Positions 15,334 to 23,913 are shown, numbered from the stretch's first letter. The stretch: 64,000 nucleotides of DNA from Micromonospora rifamycinica (GCF_900090265.1 NZ_LT607752.1:2046001-2110000); one strand, 5' to 3'. The notes: generated by a model from the letters alone, not told the origin. Translations and numbers: made by a program.

Positions 15334-16767
15334 ATGTACCGGGTGGAGCAACTCATCGGTGGGGTATGGGGTGCCGGCGGCACGGGCGGCGAGCTGACCG
15401 TCCACGATCCGGCCGACGGCAGCCCGGTCGGCACGGTGCCGGTGGCGACGGCCGACGAGGTGGCCAAGGCGGTCGGGGCGGCCCGTGAGGTGGCGGACGC
15501 GTGGGCGGCCACCCCGGCCGCGCAGCGGGCGCAGCTGCTGCACGAGGCGGCGGACGCGGTGGCGGCGTCGGCCCACGAGCTGGCCGCCGCGACGACGGCG
15601 GAGATGGGCAAGCCGCTGGGCGACGCCCGGGGCGGGGTGGCGGCCGGTGTCGGCACCCTGCGCCAGTACGCCGAACTGGCCCCGGTGCGTGGCGGCCGGA
15701 CGCTGCACGGCGACGCCGACGCGCTCGATTTCATGACGCCGCAGCCGCGCGGGGTGGTCGCCGCGATCACCCCGTGGAACGACCCGGTGGCGGTCTCCTG
15801 CGGCCTGCTCGGCGCGGCCCTGGTCACCGGCAACGTGGTGCTGTACAAGCCGAGCGAGCGCACCCCGGTCACCGGCTGGCTGCTGGCCCGGCTCCTCGAC
15901 GGGGCGCTCCCGGCGGGGGTGCTCTCCCTGCTGACCGGGGGCGCGGAGGTGGGTGCGGCGCTGGCCGCACAGCCGGTGGACGTGGTCGCGCACGTCGGGT
16001 CCACGGCGACCGGCCGGACGATCGCGGCGGCCTGCGCCCGCACCGGGGCCAAGGCGCTGCTGGAGAACGGTGGCAGCGACCCGCTGGTGGTCGACGCCGG
16101 GGTGGATCCGGGCTGGGCGGCGGCCCAGGCGGCCCAGGGCGCGTTCGCCAACGCCGGGCAGCTCTGCGTGGCGGTCGAGCGGATCTACGCGCACCGGGAC
16201 GTCGCCGAGGACTTCCTCGACGCGCTGGTGCAGCGGGCCGGGGCGCTGGTCGTCGGGCCGGGGCGCGACCCGGCCACCGAGCTGGGTCCGTTGGTCGACC
16301 GGCGGCACCGCGACCGGGTGCACGGCCAGGTCACGGCGGCGGTGGCGCAGGGGGCGACGCTGCGCGTCGGCGGGGTGCTGCCGGAGGGGCCGGGGGCGTT
16401 CTATCCGGCGACGGTGGTCGCCGACTGCCGCCAGGAGATGCCCCTGGTCCGGGAGGAGACGTTCGGCCCGGTGGCGGCGGTGGTGACGGTGGACTCGTTC
16501 AGCGAGGCGCTGCGGTGCGCCGCCGACTCGCCGTACGGGCTGGCCGCGACGGTGCTGACCGGATCGATGAGCCACGCCCAGCGGGCCTGGCGGGAGCTGC
16601 CGGTGGGCACCGTGAAGGTCAACGCGGTGTTCGGGGGCGCCCCGGGCGGTGCCGCGCAGCCGCGTCGGGGCAGCGGCCAGGGCTTCGGGTACGGCCCGGA
16701 GCTGCTGGACGAGTTCAGCACGGTCAAGGCGGTGCACCTGGAGGCACCGGGCGGCGGCCACTGGTGA
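15334..16767 (+). CDS. Aldehyde dehydrogenase family protein
   Basis: A 477-residue NAD(P)-dependent aldehyde dehydrogenase. It has A-I-T-P-W-N-D-P (cofactor site) near residue 147, G-S-T-A-T-G near 223, the general base Glu in L-L-E-N-G-G-S-D-P near 243, and the nucleophile Cys in N-A-G-Q-L-C-V-A near 277. The E-E-T-F-G-P-V motif lies near 376. The length is normal for the superfamily. The usual L-G-G after the Glu is replaced by N-G-G. The frame extends further upstream, but ATG 15334 begins the conserved region. There is no ribosome site; a leaderless transcript is likely. The substrate is unknown. Confidence 0.92.
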   Translation: MYRVEQLIGGVWGAGGTGGELTVHDPADGSPVGTVPVATADEVAKAVGAAREVADAWAATPAAQRAQLLHEAADAVAASAHELAAATTAEMGKPLGDARGGVAAGVGTLRQYAELAPVRGGRTLHGDADALDFMTPQPRGVVAAITPWNDPVAVSCGLLGAALVTGNVVLYKPSERTPVTGWLLARLLDGALPAGVLSLLTGGAEVGAALAAQPVDVVAHVGSTATGRTIAAACARTGAKALLENGGSDPLVVDAGVDPGWAAAQAAQGAFANAGQLCVAVERIYAHRDVAEDFLDALVQRAGALVVGPGRDPATELGPLVDRRHRDRVHGQVTAAVAQGATLRVGGVLPEGPGAFYPATVVADCRQEMPLVREETFGPVAAVVTVDSFSEALRCAADSPYGLAATVLTGSMSHAQRAWRELPVGTVKVNAVFGGAPGGAAQPRRGSGQGFGYGPELLDEFSTVKAVHLEAPGGGHW

Positions 16768-16790
16768 GCCGGGGCGACCCCCGGGTGGTG

Positions 16791-16823
16791 ACCGGGGCCG
16801 CCCCGCAACGGAGCGGCCCCGGT
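16791..16823. terminator. Bidirectional terminator hairpin
   Basis: Perfect 11-bp stem (ACCGGGGCCGC and complement) with an 11-base loop, between the convergent aldehyde dehydrogenase and chaB genes. Confidence 0.7.
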
Positions 16824-16851
16824 CTGCGGCCCGGGTTCCGCGTACCCCCGG

Positions 16852-17253
16852 TCAGTCGCCGCGGGCCTTGCGGGTGGCCCGGTCGTTGGCCTTCTCGATC
16901 GCCTTGACCAGTTCCGGCTTGCTCATCCGGCTACGGCCGGGCACGTCCAACTTCTTCGCCACCTGCATCAGGTGGTCCTTGGTGGCGTTGGCGTCCACGC
17001 CGCCGGCGGTGGGTGCCCGCCGGGACGGGCCGCCGCCGGCCGCCTGCCGGTCGCTGGGGCCCTTGCGGCCCTTCGGCTCCCAGTGGTCGCCGACCTTCTC
17101 GAAACCGTGCTTGACGGCGGCGAAGGCGGCGCGGTGCGCCCGCTCCCCCTCACCGTAGGTCTCGACCGCCGAGTCGTGCGTCTTCGCCCAGGTGCGTTGC
17201 GCCTTCTCCGGGGAGCGTCGCAGCGTGCTGGGCAGTACCTCGCGTCCGGGCAT
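16852..17253 (-). CDS. ChaB family protein with Rho N-terminal-like domain
   Basis: A 133-residue basic protein. Residues about 1-70 match ChaB (L-P-S-T-L-R-R-S-P-E-K-A-Q-R-T-W-A-K-T-H-D-S-A-V-E), a small domain linked in enterics to the ChaA cation antiporter. After a Gly/Pro/Ala linker, residues about 95-130 resemble the Rho-N/SAP-like helical module (S-K-P-E-L-V-K-A-I-E-K-A-N). The ATG at 17253 has a clear GGAGGAGG site; the longer frame is rejected. It shares a divergent promoter region with a BrkB-family gene. The molecular role is unknown; stress association is inferred from the promoter. Confidence 0.88.
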   Translation of the reverse strand: MPGREVLPSTLRRSPEKAQRTWAKTHDSAVETYGEGERAHRAAFAAVKHGFEKVGDHWEPKGRKGPSDRQAAGGGPSRRAPTAGGVDANATKDHLMQVAKKLDVPGRSRMSKPELVKAIEKANDRATRKARGD

Positions 17254-17296
17254 CTCGTCCTCCTCCGCACCGATTGTCGGGCTGCCTGACTGCACG

Positions 17297-17321
17297 GTTC
17301 CCTGCGCCCGCACCGGCAAAC
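17297..17321 (-). promoter_or_regulatory. SigB-type promoter candidate (chaB)
   Basis: On the minus strand GTTT-N15-GGGAAC, a one-base variant of the GGGTAC -10, 44 bases upstream of the ChaB ATG. It is back-to-back with the BrkB promoter. Confidence 0.5.
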
Positions 17322-17332
17322 ACCGGCGTCGG

Positions 17333-17358
17333 GTTTGTCGATTTCGGCCGTCGGGTAC
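17333..17358 (+). promoter_or_regulatory. SigB-type promoter candidate (BrkB gene)
   Basis: GTTT-N16-GGGTAC, a full match to the SigB-family consensus, 66 bases upstream of the BrkB-family ATG. Confidence 0.65.
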
Positions 17359-17424
17359 CGCCCGGCCCAGACGCGCGCCGGACGTCGGGTCCGCCGGGGT
17401 CGTCGGGTGGACGAGGAGCCGAGC

Positions 17425-18408
17425 ATGGCAGCGACGACGGATCCGGCCCCGGTCGCCGGTGACGGGCCGGGGGTCCGGGTGCCCCGCCGGATACGTCAGT
17501 TGAGCTGGAGCACCTGGCGGGGCGTGCTGCTCCGCAGCGGGCAGGGTTTCGTCAAGGACAACTGCGCCGACTGGGCGGCGGCGCTGACCTACTACGGGGT
17601 GCTCGCCCTCTTTCCGTCCACGGTCGTGGTGGTGGCCCTGGTCGGTCTGGTCTCGGACGGCGAACGGACCGTGGACACGGTGCTGGACCTGGCCCGGGAC
17701 ATCGGGGCCGGTTCGGTGGTCGGCAACGAGGGTTTCGTCTCGGTGGTACGCACCGTGGTCGAACAGCAGAGCGGGACGAAGGTGCTGCTCAGCTTCGGGT
17801 TGGCGGGCGCGCTGTGGTCGGCGTCCGGGTTCATCGGCGCGTTCACCCGGGCCTCGAACGCGATCTACGGGGTCGAGGAGGGCCGCCCGTTCTACCGGCT
17901 GCGCCCGTTGCAGATCGGGATGGCCGCGCTGTCGCTGCTGCTGCTGGCGGTGGTGGCGCTGGGTCTGATCGTCAGCGGCCCGGTCACCGACGCGGTGGGC
18001 GACCTGGTGGGTGCGGGCGGACTGGCCCGGACGGCGTGGAGCGTCGTGAAGTGGCCGGTACTGGCCCTGGTGATGATGGCGCTGTTGTCGCTGATGTTCT
18101 GGATCGCGCCGAACGTCCGGCAGCCCCGGTTCCGCTGGCTCACCCCGGGCGGGGCGGTGGCCCTGCTCTCCTGGATCGTCGTCTCCTTCGGCTTCGGGCT
18201 CTACGTGGCCAACTTCGGCTCGTACGACGTCACCTACGGCAGTCTGGGCGCGGTGATCGCCTTCCTGGTGTGGCTGTACCTGTCCAACTCGGCGCTCATG
18301 TTCGGGGTGCAGATCAACGCGGAGTTGCAGCGGGGGCGGCAGCTACAGGCGGGCCGGGAGGACCCGGGTCAGCCGGTGCTGCCACCGAAGGCCACCGCCG
18401 GTTCGTGA
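17425..18408 (+). CDS. YihY/BrkB family integral membrane protein
   Basis: A 327-residue inner-membrane protein of the YihY/virulence factor BrkB family. After a cytoplasmic N-terminus come the family signature D-N-C-A-D-W-A-A-A-L-T-Y-Y-G-V-L-A-L-F-P near residues 47-66 and six hydrophobic helices (about 55-80, 115-135, 155-185, 200-230, 240-262, 270-300), with Y-G-S-L-G-A-V-I-A-F-L-V-W-L-Y near the end. The ATG has AGGAG eight bases upstream. The function is not established (the older ribonuclease BN label is wrong). The SigB-like promoter puts it with envelope-stress genes. Confidence 0.93.
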   Translation: MAATTDPAPVAGDGPGVRVPRRIRQLSWSTWRGVLLRSGQGFVKDNCADWAAALTYYGVLALFPSTVVVVALVGLVSDGERTVDTVLDLARDIGAGSVVGNEGFVSVVRTVVEQQSGTKVLLSFGLAGALWSASGFIGAFTRASNAIYGVEEGRPFYRLRPLQIGMAALSLLLLAVVALGLIVSGPVTDAVGDLVGAGGLARTAWSVVKWPVLALVMMALLSLMFWIAPNVRQPRFRWLTPGGAVALLSWIVVSFGFGLYVANFGSYDVTYGSLGAVIAFLVWLYLSNSALMFGVQINAELQRGRQLQAGREDPGQPVLPPKATAGS

Positions 18409-18438
18409 CCGGTTGCCGGGTCCGGTGTCCGGTTCGGC

Positions 18439-18463
18439 GTTTCCCCGGGTCGGCTGCGGGTAG
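18439..18463 (+). promoter_or_regulatory. SigB-type promoter candidate (DUF2795 gene)
   Basis: GTTT-N15-GGGTAG, ten bases upstream of the ATG at 18474. Confidence 0.65.
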
Positions 18464-18473
18464 CACACCAGAC

Positions 18474-18890
18474 ATGGACCGTGGCAGCAGCAAGCACGCA
18501 CCGAGGGTCGACGACCAGATGAGCCAGGAGGTCAGCGGCCTCGTCCAGGGGCCGGGCACCGGGGGCTCACGGGTCGAGGAGTTCCGGGAGGCGGAGCCGG
18601 CCGGCGAGGACCAGCCGGGTGCCACCACGGCCCCGGCGGGCGACCTGCGGACCGGCACCCCGCAGGGGATGACCTCGGAGGACGTCGAGGCACGCAGCCG
18701 GCTGGGTCGGTTCATCACGATGGCGGCCCTGCCCGGGGACCGGCTGGCGCTGATCGCCAACGCCCGGGAGAACGACGCCCCCGACGACCTGGTGGCCGCC
18801 CTGGAGCGGCTGCCGGAGGACACCCGGTACCAGACGATTTCCGAGGTGTGGGCCGCACTCGGGCACCGCAACGAGACGACGCGCTGGTGA
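18474..18890 (+). CDS. DUF2795-like protein
   Basis: A 138-residue soluble protein. The first 85 residues are polar, Gly/Glu-rich and probably disordered. The last 50 (L-P-G-D-R-L-A-L-I-A-N-A-R-E-N-D-A-P-D-D-L-V-A-A-L-E-R-L-P and following) match the small DUF2795 helical domain. The likely start is ATG 18474, placing the -10 ten bases upstream, so the transcript is nearly leaderless. It is probably followed in the same transcript by the SRPBCC gene 52 bp on. Function unknown. Confidence 0.82.
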   Translation: MDRGSSKHAPRVDDQMSQEVSGLVQGPGTGGSRVEEFREAEPAGEDQPGATTAPAGDLRTGTPQGMTSEDVEARSRLGRFITMAALPGDRLALIANARENDAPDDLVAALERLPEDTRYQTISEVWAALGHRNETTRW

Positions 18891-18942
18891 CCGGATCGGC
18901 CCACGATCCGGACGAACACCAGCGGGCAGAGGAGGATGTGGC

Positions 18943-19404
18943 ATGAGCGGCGTTATCGAGCACGTGGACGTGTCCGTACCGGTACGGACGGCCTACGACC
19001 AGTGGACCCAGTTCGAGGAGTTCCCGCACTTCATGGAGGGGGTCCAGGAGGTCCGGCAGTTGTCGGAGACGATGACCCACTGGACGGTGGAGATCGCCGG
19101 GGTCAAGCGCGAGTTCGACGCCGAGATCACCGAGCAGCTGCCCGACGAGCGGGTGGCCTGGAAGTCGACCGGCGGCACCCAGCAGGCCGGCGTGGTGACG
19201 TTCCACCGCCTCGACGAGAGCAACACCCGGGTCACCCTCCAGATGGACTTCGAGCCGCACGGCGTGGTCGAGCAGGCGGGCGACAAGTTGGGCGTGGTCG
19301 ACCGCCGGGCCAAGGGTGACCTGGAGCGTTTCAAGCAGTTCATCGAGCGTCGCGGTCAGGAGACCGGGGCGTGGCGCGGGTCGGTCGACCGCCCGCAGCC
19401 CTGA
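18943..19404 (+). CDS. SRPBCC family protein (cyclase/dehydrase type)
   Basis: A 153-residue SRPBCC protein with a typical start V-I-E-H-V-D-V-S-V-P-V-R-T-A-Y-D-Q-W-T-Q-F-E-E-F-P, F-M-E-G-V at residues 27-31, and a C-terminal helix with R-F-K-Q-F-I-E. It resembles the polyketide cyclase/dehydrase (CoxG-like) group often found with stress genes in actinobacteria. It lies 52 bp after the DUF2795 gene on the same strand, with GAGGAGG before the ATG. No ligand can be assigned. Confidence 0.9.
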   Translation: MSGVIEHVDVSVPVRTAYDQWTQFEEFPHFMEGVQEVRQLSETMTHWTVEIAGVKREFDAEITEQLPDERVAWKSTGGTQQAGVVTFHRLDESNTRVTLQMDFEPHGVVEQAGDKLGVVDRRAKGDLERFKQFIERRGQETGAWRGSVDRPQP

Positions 19405-19454
19405 TCCCCACCCGCACACCGACCCGGATCCGACCGGATTCCGGTAGATCCACC

Positions 19455-19483
19455 GACGGCCGCCGGCTCCCCCGGCGGCCGTC
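19455..19483. terminator. Hairpin terminator followed by 3 short tandem repeats
   Basis: Perfect 12-bp stem (GACGGCCGCCGG and complement), five-base loop, 51 bases after the SRPBCC stop. From 19482 to about 19540 follow three degenerate copies of CGTCAGCGTCTCCCG. Confidence 0.75.
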
Positions 19484-19620
19484 AGCGTTTCCCGGCAGTC
19501 GTCAGCGTCTCCCGCAAGCCGTCAGCGTCTCCCGCTGCCGTCGACGGTCCCGGCGCCCGTCGACGCCGCCGGTTGCGGCGGCGCGGTGCCGGAATCGGCG
19601 GCGCGGCCGGCGAACCGGCC

Positions 19621-19645
19621 GTTTGCGATCATCGGGTCCGGGTAC
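19621..19645 (+). promoter_or_regulatory. SigB-type promoter candidate (small acidic protein)
   Basis: GTTT-N15-GGGTAC, a full consensus match, nine bases upstream of the ATG at 19655. Confidence 0.65.
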
Positions 19646-19654
19646 CGCGATGAC

Positions 19655-19918
19655 ATGACGGACGACGACGGCAGGATCTGGCGGGACGAGCGGAAGACGC
19701 CGCTGGAGGAGCTGGACCGGGCCATCGCCCGGTCCACCATCGACGGGCAGGCCGACGACGCGACCGGCAACGACGCGGGCGAGGAGGCCGCCTTCGGGCA
19801 CGGTCCCGAGCCGGTGGACCGGGGAGCCGGCCCGGCGGCCGAGCGGCGGGAGATGACCGACACCGAGCGCGCCTACCGCCCCTCCACGACCGGGCGGACC
19901 GGCCCCGACACGATGTGA
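19655..19918 (+). CDS. Small acidic hypothetical protein (87 aa)
   Basis: An 87-residue strongly acidic, Gly/Asp/Glu-rich protein without membrane segments (starts M-T-D-D-D-G-R-I-W-R-D-E-R-K-T-P-L-E-E-L-D-R). The N-terminal 30 residues look helical and the rest disordered. It is not recognised as a named family. The start is supported by a consensus SigB-type promoter ending nine bases before it. Expression under stress is inferred from that promoter only. Confidence 0.65.
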   Translation: MTDDDGRIWRDERKTPLEELDRAIARSTIDGQADDATGNDAGEEAAFGHGPEPVDRGAGPAAERREMTDTERAYRPSTTGRTGPDTM

Positions 19919-19955
19919 CCCCGGCGTCGCGTGCCGACCGCCGCACGGCCCCGGC

Positions 19956-20025
19956 GGCAGGCGGCAGGCGGCAGGCGGCAGGCGGCAGGCGGCAGGCGGC
20001 AGGCGGCAGGCGGCAGGCGGCAGGC
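19956..20025. repeat. Ten tandem copies of a 7-bp repeat
   Basis: GGCAGGC is repeated exactly ten times, then a partial unit. It lies between the convergent small acidic gene and the MFS gene. A 7-bp unit is out of phase with codons, so it is unlikely to be coding. Likely a slippage-prone locus. Confidence 0.95.
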
Positions 20026-20069
20026 GGCCGACCGTGGATCAGCCGGCGGGCGACGGGACGGCGGGCGGG

Positions 20070-21290
20070 TCAGACCGGGAGCGACGGGACGGTGCGGCGG
20101 TTGGCCGCCGCGTGCGCCGCCAGCAGCGCCACCGCCAGGACCGTCAGCGCCGGCCCGAGCAGCCGCGACGAGGTGACGCCGAGCAGCACCCCGAGCCCTC
20201 CCGGGATGAGGGCCGCCCCGAGCCCGGCGGCACCGATCTGCACACCGATCACCCGGTCGGCGTGCTCCCGGCCGACCCGCTCGGCGGTGCTGAGGGTGAG
20301 CAGCGGGAACACCGGCGCGGCGGCGAAGCCGAGGATCAGCAGACCGGCCACCGTCACCGCGCCCGGGGCGGGCAGCGCGATCAGCGCCGCCCCGGCCGCC
20401 ATCCCCAGCAGGCTGCCCCGCAGCACCCGCGCGGTGCCGAGCCGCTCGGCGACCAGCCCCTGCACCACCCGGCCCACGAAGAGGCTGCCCCAGTAGCCGG
20501 AGACGCACACCCCGGCGGTCACGTCGGGCAGCCCTCGCCCCTCGGTGAGCAGCAGGAACGAGTAGAGCCCGGCGGACACCTCGATGGACACGTAGACGGC
20601 GAAGGCGAGCGCGCCGAACCACACGGCGGGCAGCCGCAGCGTCTCCCGGATCCGGACCGCGGCCTGCACCGGTTCTCCCGGCCGGGCGGCGGGGTCGTCC
20701 CCGGAGGCCGGGACCGCCGACCCGCCCGTGCGGTCCCGCCAGGCCCGGACGGTGAGCGCGAACGCGGTGGCCAGGGCGAGCTGGGCGGCGGCGGTGACCC
20801 CGTACGCCCAGCGCCAACCCGCGCCGGTGGTCAGCATCGCGGTCATCACCAGCGGACCGATCGCCACGCCGAGGCCGAAGAAGGCGTGGATCCAGTTCAT
20901 GTGCCGGGGGCCGAACGCACCGGCGGCGTAGGCGTTGAGACCGGAGTCGACAGCCCCCGAACCGAGGCCGAGCACCAGCGCGCAGCAGATCAGCACGGTG
21001 AGGGTCGGCGCGGAGGCGTACCCGGTCAGGGCCAGGCTGGCCAGCAGGGTGCTGCCGGCGAGCAGCCGGCCCACGCCGAGCCGGGCGAGGGTGAACCCGG
21101 CGAGCACGCTGGAGGTGAGGTACCCGATCGTGCCGGTGGTGAGGATCAGGCCGACCGCTCCGGTCGGTACGCCGAGTTCGGCGCTGATCGAGGGCCAGCC
21201 GACCCCGAGCAGACCGTCGGGCAGGCCGAGGCTGACGAAGGCGAGGTAGGCGAGTACGAGCAGTGAGGTGCGGGGCGGGGCGACGGACAC
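20070..21290 (-). CDS. MFS transporter
   Basis: A 406-residue, 12-helix major facilitator protein. Transmembrane segments are visible through the whole length, with a charged central loop around residues 185-215 between helices 6 and 7. The first helix carries L-P-D-G-L-L-G-V-G-W-P-S-I, and F-A-A-A-P-V-F-P-L-L-T-L lies near residue 325, as in the FucP/sugar-efflux-like MFS group. Substrate unknown. It is transcribed towards the 7-bp repeat region and stands alone. Confidence 0.9.
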   Translation of the reverse strand: MSVAPPRTSLLVLAYLAFVSLGLPDGLLGVGWPSISAELGVPTGAVGLILTTGTIGYLTSSVLAGFTLARLGVGRLLAGSTLLASLALTGYASAPTLTVLICCALVLGLGSGAVDSGLNAYAAGAFGPRHMNWIHAFFGLGVAIGPLVMTAMLTTGAGWRWAYGVTAAAQLALATAFALTVRAWRDRTGGSAVPASGDDPAARPGEPVQAAVRIRETLRLPAVWFGALAFAVYVSIEVSAGLYSFLLLTEGRGLPDVTAGVCVSGYWGSLFVGRVVQGLVAERLGTARVLRGSLLGMAAGAALIALPAPGAVTVAGLLILGFAAAPVFPLLTLSTAERVGREHADRVIGVQIGAAGLGAALIPGGLGVLLGVTSSRLLGPALTVLAVALLAAHAAANRRTVPSLPV

Positions 21291-21451
21291 AACAGCTCAT
21301 CCTGCCGCATCATCGCTAACAGGTCGAGGTGACGGTCACCTCCCCCGAATCGGCACAATGGGACGTCCTGACGGGCGGGAAGCCGGACAGGACGTCCAGA
21401 ATCCACCGCTCGGCTGACCGCAATCCGAAGCGGTCGCGCAAGACTTTCGGG

Positions 21452-21664
21452 ATGCAACAGGGCTCCGGTTTCCTCACCCCTCGTCAGCGCCGCCTGGCTT
21501 GGCTCGGCTTCCTGCTCGCCGCCGTCCAGGCTCCGGTCGCCGCCAGGTTCGCCTCCGACGACTCGTGGTTGTTCAGCCTCTGCGTCGCGCTCATGGTGGC
21601 CACCGTGATCATCGCCGACGACGCCGGCCGTCGCCGCCCGGCCGACGCCGCCTCCACGGACTGA
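21452..21664 (+). CDS. Small membrane protein, hypothetical (70 aa)
   Basis: A 70-residue protein with a basic N-terminus, one clear hydrophobic segment (residues about 16-32) and a second (about 42-55), ending in an Arg/Asp-rich tail. Codon use is right for the genome, but the ribosome site is poor (TTTCGGG before the ATG). No family was recognised. It sits between the divergent MFS gene and a convergent secreted-protein gene. Confidence 0.5.
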   Translation: MQQGSGFLTPRQRRLAWLGFLLAAVQAPVAARFASDDSWLFSLCVALMVATVIIADDAGRRRPADAASTD

Positions 21665-21683
21665 CCCGGCCGGCGTCACCTGT

Positions 21684-22517
21684 TCACGGGGTGGGGCCGG
21701 GGAACTCCCGCTGCGGGCAACTGAGCGGCCGGGCCGGGTCGACCCGGTGCAGGGCGTACCCGATGCCCTGGGTCGGCACGTGCGTGCTCGGCGGCCGGTC
21801 GCCGAGCTGGACCAGCGCGTGCCAACCGGTGCGCTGCGCGGTATAGAGCGTGCAGCCGTCGAGGACCTGGGTATGCTGCCGGGCCGCGACGGTGGCCCGG
21901 CTCTGCACGAAGGTCGCCGGATCGGCCGGGTCGCTCTCCGCCAGCAGCAGCGAGGAGGCGGCGGTCGTGGTGTTGGCCCAGAACGACTCCCCCGCCGTCA
22001 GGTGGAGGTCGGCGACGGTCACCACATCGTGGTCGACCAGGCTGGAGAAGGCCAGGTCGGGGTCGGCGGCTCCGGTGGTGCCGGAGTGGGTCACCGGCGG
22101 CAGGGTGAGCGTCGTGGTGTCGGTGCGCTGCTGCACCCAGTACGGGCCGGGCGTGTACGCGTTGACCGAGGCGGTGTATCCGCCGAACGGCCGGTGTCCG
22201 GCGGTGGAGTCGACCACCACGAAGTCGGTCCGTCCGACGCCCAACCAGCTCGTGGCCAGGGTGACGCCACCGGCGTCCCGCAGGGTCAGGTCCCAGTCGG
22301 CGGTCGCGGCGGGCTGCACGGCGACCACCGACCAGCGCCGTTGGTAGGTGCGGTAGGTGTAGTCCTGCGCGGTGCGGGCGACCAGCACGTCGCCGTCGCC
22401 GAGCGCGGTGCCGGCGACCGCCGCCCCGGCATGCGGCAGCGGCGCGGCGAGCGCCACCACGACGGCGCCGGCAAGGCGCACGCCCCACCACCGGCGAACG
22501 GTACGAGAGATTGCCAT
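21684..22517 (-). CDS. Secreted hypothetical protein (277 aa)
   Basis: A 277-residue secreted protein. It has a long twin-Arg-containing signal sequence (R-T-V-R-R-W-W, then a hydrophobic core) with cleavage around A-G-A-A-V near residue 33. The mature part is Thr/Ala/Asp-rich and beta-strand-like (W-D-L-T-L-R-D-A-G-G-V and similar strands), with two cysteines near the C-terminus. There is no recognised domain, though the strands recall pre-peptidase-like folds. The ATG 22517 has GGAAGGAAT upstream; a much longer overlapping frame is spurious. It is divergent from another secreted protein, 171 bp away, so the two may share regulation. Confidence 0.78.
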   Translation of the reverse strand: MAISRTVRRWWGVRLAGAVVVALAAPLPHAGAAVAGTALGDGDVLVARTAQDYTYRTYQRRWSVVAVQPAATADWDLTLRDAGGVTLATSWLGVGRTDFVVVDSTAGHRPFGGYTASVNAYTPGPYWVQQRTDTTTLTLPPVTHSGTTGAADPDLAFSSLVDHDVVTVADLHLTAGESFWANTTTAASSLLLAESDPADPATFVQSRATVAARQHTQVLDGCTLYTAQRTGWHALVQLGDRPPSTHVPTQGIGYALHRVDPARPLSCPQREFPGPTP

Positions 22518-22688
22518 CGGCGGGATTCCTTCCAGGCGGGACCTGGACTGTAGCGACGACAGGCCGTCCCGGGGACGGTCGCGCACTGTCGGATATCGGC
22601 CCCGCCACGCCGGGCGTGCCTGTGCGACCTTGTCGTCATGCCGTCCGGATCTGCACACCGCCGGCCCGACCGCCGAGGAGCGCCCACC

Positions 22689-23606
22689 ATGACCAGACGA
22701 CCGACGGTGTGGCTGTGGCTGCCGACCCTGCTGGCGGTCGTGCTGTCCGCCCCGGCACCGGCCTCGGCCGCCCCGGCCGGCGGTGAACGCGACGCCCGGG
22801 ACCGGGCCGTCACCCGCAGCGCCGCGCAGCAGGCGTCCTGGTCCACCGGCACGGTCGCCGCCGGTGCCAGCCAGGGCTGGGTGTGGAACAACGCCAACCC
22901 GCTCGACGCCGCATACCAGGTGGGCTTCTCCCCGACCGGGGCCGGGTGCGAGTTCGAGGTGACCCGGAGCTGGTACTCCCGGCAGCCCGGCGGCGAGCGG
23001 CGCTTCCACTTCGTGGTGCGCAACAGCGGTACGACCGGCTGCGCGGCCACCGTCCTGCTGTCCTGGCTGACCCCGACCCACACCTGGTCGACCGGCGCGT
23101 TGGCACCCGGGGCCAGCGGCAACTACGGCTGGGTGGAGCAGATCGCCCCCACGGTGTCGTACCTGCTGGGGCTGACGCCGACCGGGGCCACCGCGACCGC
23201 CCCCTGCCAGCTGGAGGTCACCCGCAGCTGGTACCGGCAGGAACCGGACGGGGTACGGAAGTTCTACTTCGTGCTCCGCAACGTCGGCACGGTCACCTGC
23301 TCCGGGCAGTTCCAGCTCGCCCAGACCGGCCCGTCGGCCTCGTGGTCCACCGGCACCCTGGCCGTCGGTGCCTCGGCGAGCTGGACCTGGAACAACGCCA
23401 ATCCGCTGAACACGGTCTACCTGCCCGGGTTGTCCCCGACGGGGGCCGCCGGCGGCACCGCCTGCCAGTTGGAGGTGACCCGCAGCCGGTACGTCCAGCG
23501 GATCAACCCGGACGGCACCGCCCAGCGGCAGTACCTCCTGACCGTCGGCAACGTCGGCCAACTGCCCTGCGCGGGCACCGTCCTGCTCGGGTCGCTGACC
23601 CCCTGA
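22689..23606 (+). CDS. Secreted protein of three tandem repeats
   Basis: A 305-residue secreted protein. The signal peptide is residues 1-28 (core ending A-S-A-A). The mature chain is three copies of an 85-90 residue unit (about 48-132, 133-218, 219-305). Each contains S-T-G-x-L/V-A-x-G-A-S, W-x-W-N-N or equivalent, L/F-S/T-P-T-G-A, C-x-L/F-E-V-T-R-S, then a final C. Two cysteines per unit suggest one disulfide each. No family name can be given. The repeated beta-sandwich look suggests a surface adhesin or sugar-binding role, but that is a guess. The ATG has GAGGAG at correct distance. It is divergent from a second secreted protein. Confidence 0.82.
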   Translation: MTRRPTVWLWLPTLLAVVLSAPAPASAAPAGGERDARDRAVTRSAAQQASWSTGTVAAGASQGWVWNNANPLDAAYQVGFSPTGAGCEFEVTRSWYSRQPGGERRFHFVVRNSGTTGCAATVLLSWLTPTHTWSTGALAPGASGNYGWVEQIAPTVSYLLGLTPTGATATAPCQLEVTRSWYRQEPDGVRKFYFVLRNVGTVTCSGQFQLAQTGPSASWSTGTLAVGASASWTWNNANPLNTVYLPGLSPTGAAGGTACQLEVTRSRYVQRINPDGTAQRQYLLTVGNVGQLPCAGTVLLGSLTP

Positions 23607-23913
23607 GCGCGGCCGGTGCCCGCCCACGCCGACCCGTGGCCGGGTGCCGCCCGACCGGCTGCGGGGTCCGGGGGCCGGGTGTCCGGTGCCGGCCCGCGCC
23701 GACCCGGCCGCCCGTCCGGTCCACGCCCGGGTGGCGGGGTCGTCCCGATGGTGCCCGCCCCGGCCGCGAAGGCTTCCGCTGCGTGCGGATGCCGCTCTGT
23801 CCGTCGGGGACCGGGTCGGTCCACCCGGTGGAGGTCGGTCGGCCGGAGGGGGCGTCGGTACCGGCCGAGCGACCGACTCCGCGCCGGTTACCCGGTGGTT
23901 AACCTCGGTCCCC
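23607..23913. other. 307-bp GC-rich intergenic region
   Basis: No coding signal, hairpin or repeat stands out. Near its right end GGTTACCCGGTGGTTAACC, 8-26 bases before the next ATG, is a partly symmetric AT-containing patch that probably includes the promoter. Confidence 0.4.

Noticed and set aside
19956..20025. 7-bp repeats considered as a CRISPR array
   Set aside because: Unit too short, no spacers and no cas genes.
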